A DNA stretch of 5,559 nt, from the NCBI GenBank assembly GCA_023419995.1, contig JAEZXF010000080.1, forward strand, positions 1 through 5,559. Direction: 5' to 3'. The stretch comes from Pseudomonadota bacterium. GTDB lineage: Bacteria; Pseudomonadota; Alphaproteobacteria; Rhizobiales; Rhizobiaceae. The notes under the pieces were generated by a model that was given only the letters and a program-made list of their open reading frames with translations, did not search any database and was not told where the DNA came from. Below, in pieces: positions 5,442 through 5,559 of the stretch. Position numbers and translations under genes: made by a program. Position 1 is the stretch's first letter. The number at the start of each line of letters is the position of its first letter.

Positions 5442-5559
5442 GCGATCCAGATCAGCGTCGCCGCGATCACCCACAGCGCCAGGCGGCCCGAGCGGGTGTG
5501 CCGGGCCTCGGCGCGGCCGATCCTGTCGGCGGTGGCGGCGTCGAAGCGCAGGCCGTCCT
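5426..5559 (-). CDS. ubiB: C-terminal end of UbiB-type protein (ubiquinone biosynthesis), 5' partial
   Basis: Only the last 43 codons and the stop (TGA at 5428-5426) are in the window; the gene runs in from the right edge. The visible peptide has an acidic/basic amphipathic helix (FDAATADRIGRAEARH), then a single hydrophobic helix (LALWVIAATLIWIAW) and a two-residue tail. This is the layout of the C-terminus of UbiB, an ADR1/ABC1-like atypical kinase/ATPase needed for ubiquinone biosynthesis, which ends in membrane helices. The call relies partly on context: ubiE-ubiB-coaBC is, from general knowledge, a common alphaproteobacterial order. The conserved kinase-like motifs lie outside the window, so the fragment alone cannot prove the assignment. 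It is 41 bases upstream of coaBC on the same strand. Confidence 0.7.
   Translation of the reverse strand, partial: DGLRFDAATADRIGRAEARHTRSGRLALWVIAATLIWIAWQIG

Noticed and set aside
5385..5474. Longer coaBC start at the ATG at 5474 (30 extra residues)
   Set aside because: It would overlap the ubiB end by about 49 bases and has no Dfp-like sequence; GGAGG precedes the ATG at 5384, which gives the usual CoaBC N-terminus.
1..5559. Mobile element, CRISPR array, tRNA/rRNA or phage system
   Set aside because: No transposase or integrase motifs, no direct-repeat/spacer pattern, no tRNA-like cloverleaf or T-loop sequence, and uniform base composition throughout.

Overview
This is a compact, very GC-rich chromosomal segment (strong G/C at third codon positions) that looks alphaproteobacterial, most likely Hyphomicrobiales (rhizobial group). 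The taxonomic reading is inference. It rests on the ubiB-coaBC junction, the alphaproteobacterial style of the CoaBC protein, a rhizobial-type glycosyltransferase with a GspE-like N-terminal module, and the short SlyX protein.

Left half, plus strand: a membrane family 2 glycosyltransferase, open at the left edge (2-1909); a two-helix membrane protein of 108 residues (2001-2327); and msrA, an E. coli-type methionine sulfoxide reductase A (2388-3047). The genes are separated by 91 and 60 bases, and each gap contains a small GC-rich hairpin, so they may or may not form one transcript.

Right half, minus strand, read right to left: the last 43 codons of a probable ubiB (5426-5559, cut by the window edge); coaBC/dfp (4116-5384); a 4HBT-type hotdog acyl-CoA thioesterase (3682-4119); slyX (3473-3685); and a 129-residue tail-anchored protein resembling the N-terminal domain of RskA-type anti-sigma factors (3069-3458). 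coaBC/thioesterase and thioesterase/slyX each overlap by 4 bases (ATGA), and the last gene starts 14 bases after slyX, so these four genes look like one translationally coupled operon. The two halves converge with only 21 bases between msrA and the anti-sigma-like gene; an imperfect palindrome covers both stop codons.

Functionally, the right half joins ubiquinone biosynthesis (UbiB) and CoA biosynthesis (CoaBC) with an enzyme that hydrolyses acyl-CoA, followed by two small proteins of unclear role. The left half holds envelope polysaccharide or glycan synthesis and protein oxidative-damage repair. No mobile element, CRISPR array, tRNA or rRNA was seen, and no stretch over 300 bases lacks a gene. 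Most of the window is ordinary core genome. The points worth a second look are the GspE-like/GT2 fusion, the missing active-site cysteine in the CoaC domain, and the sensorless, sigma-less anti-sigma-like protein.
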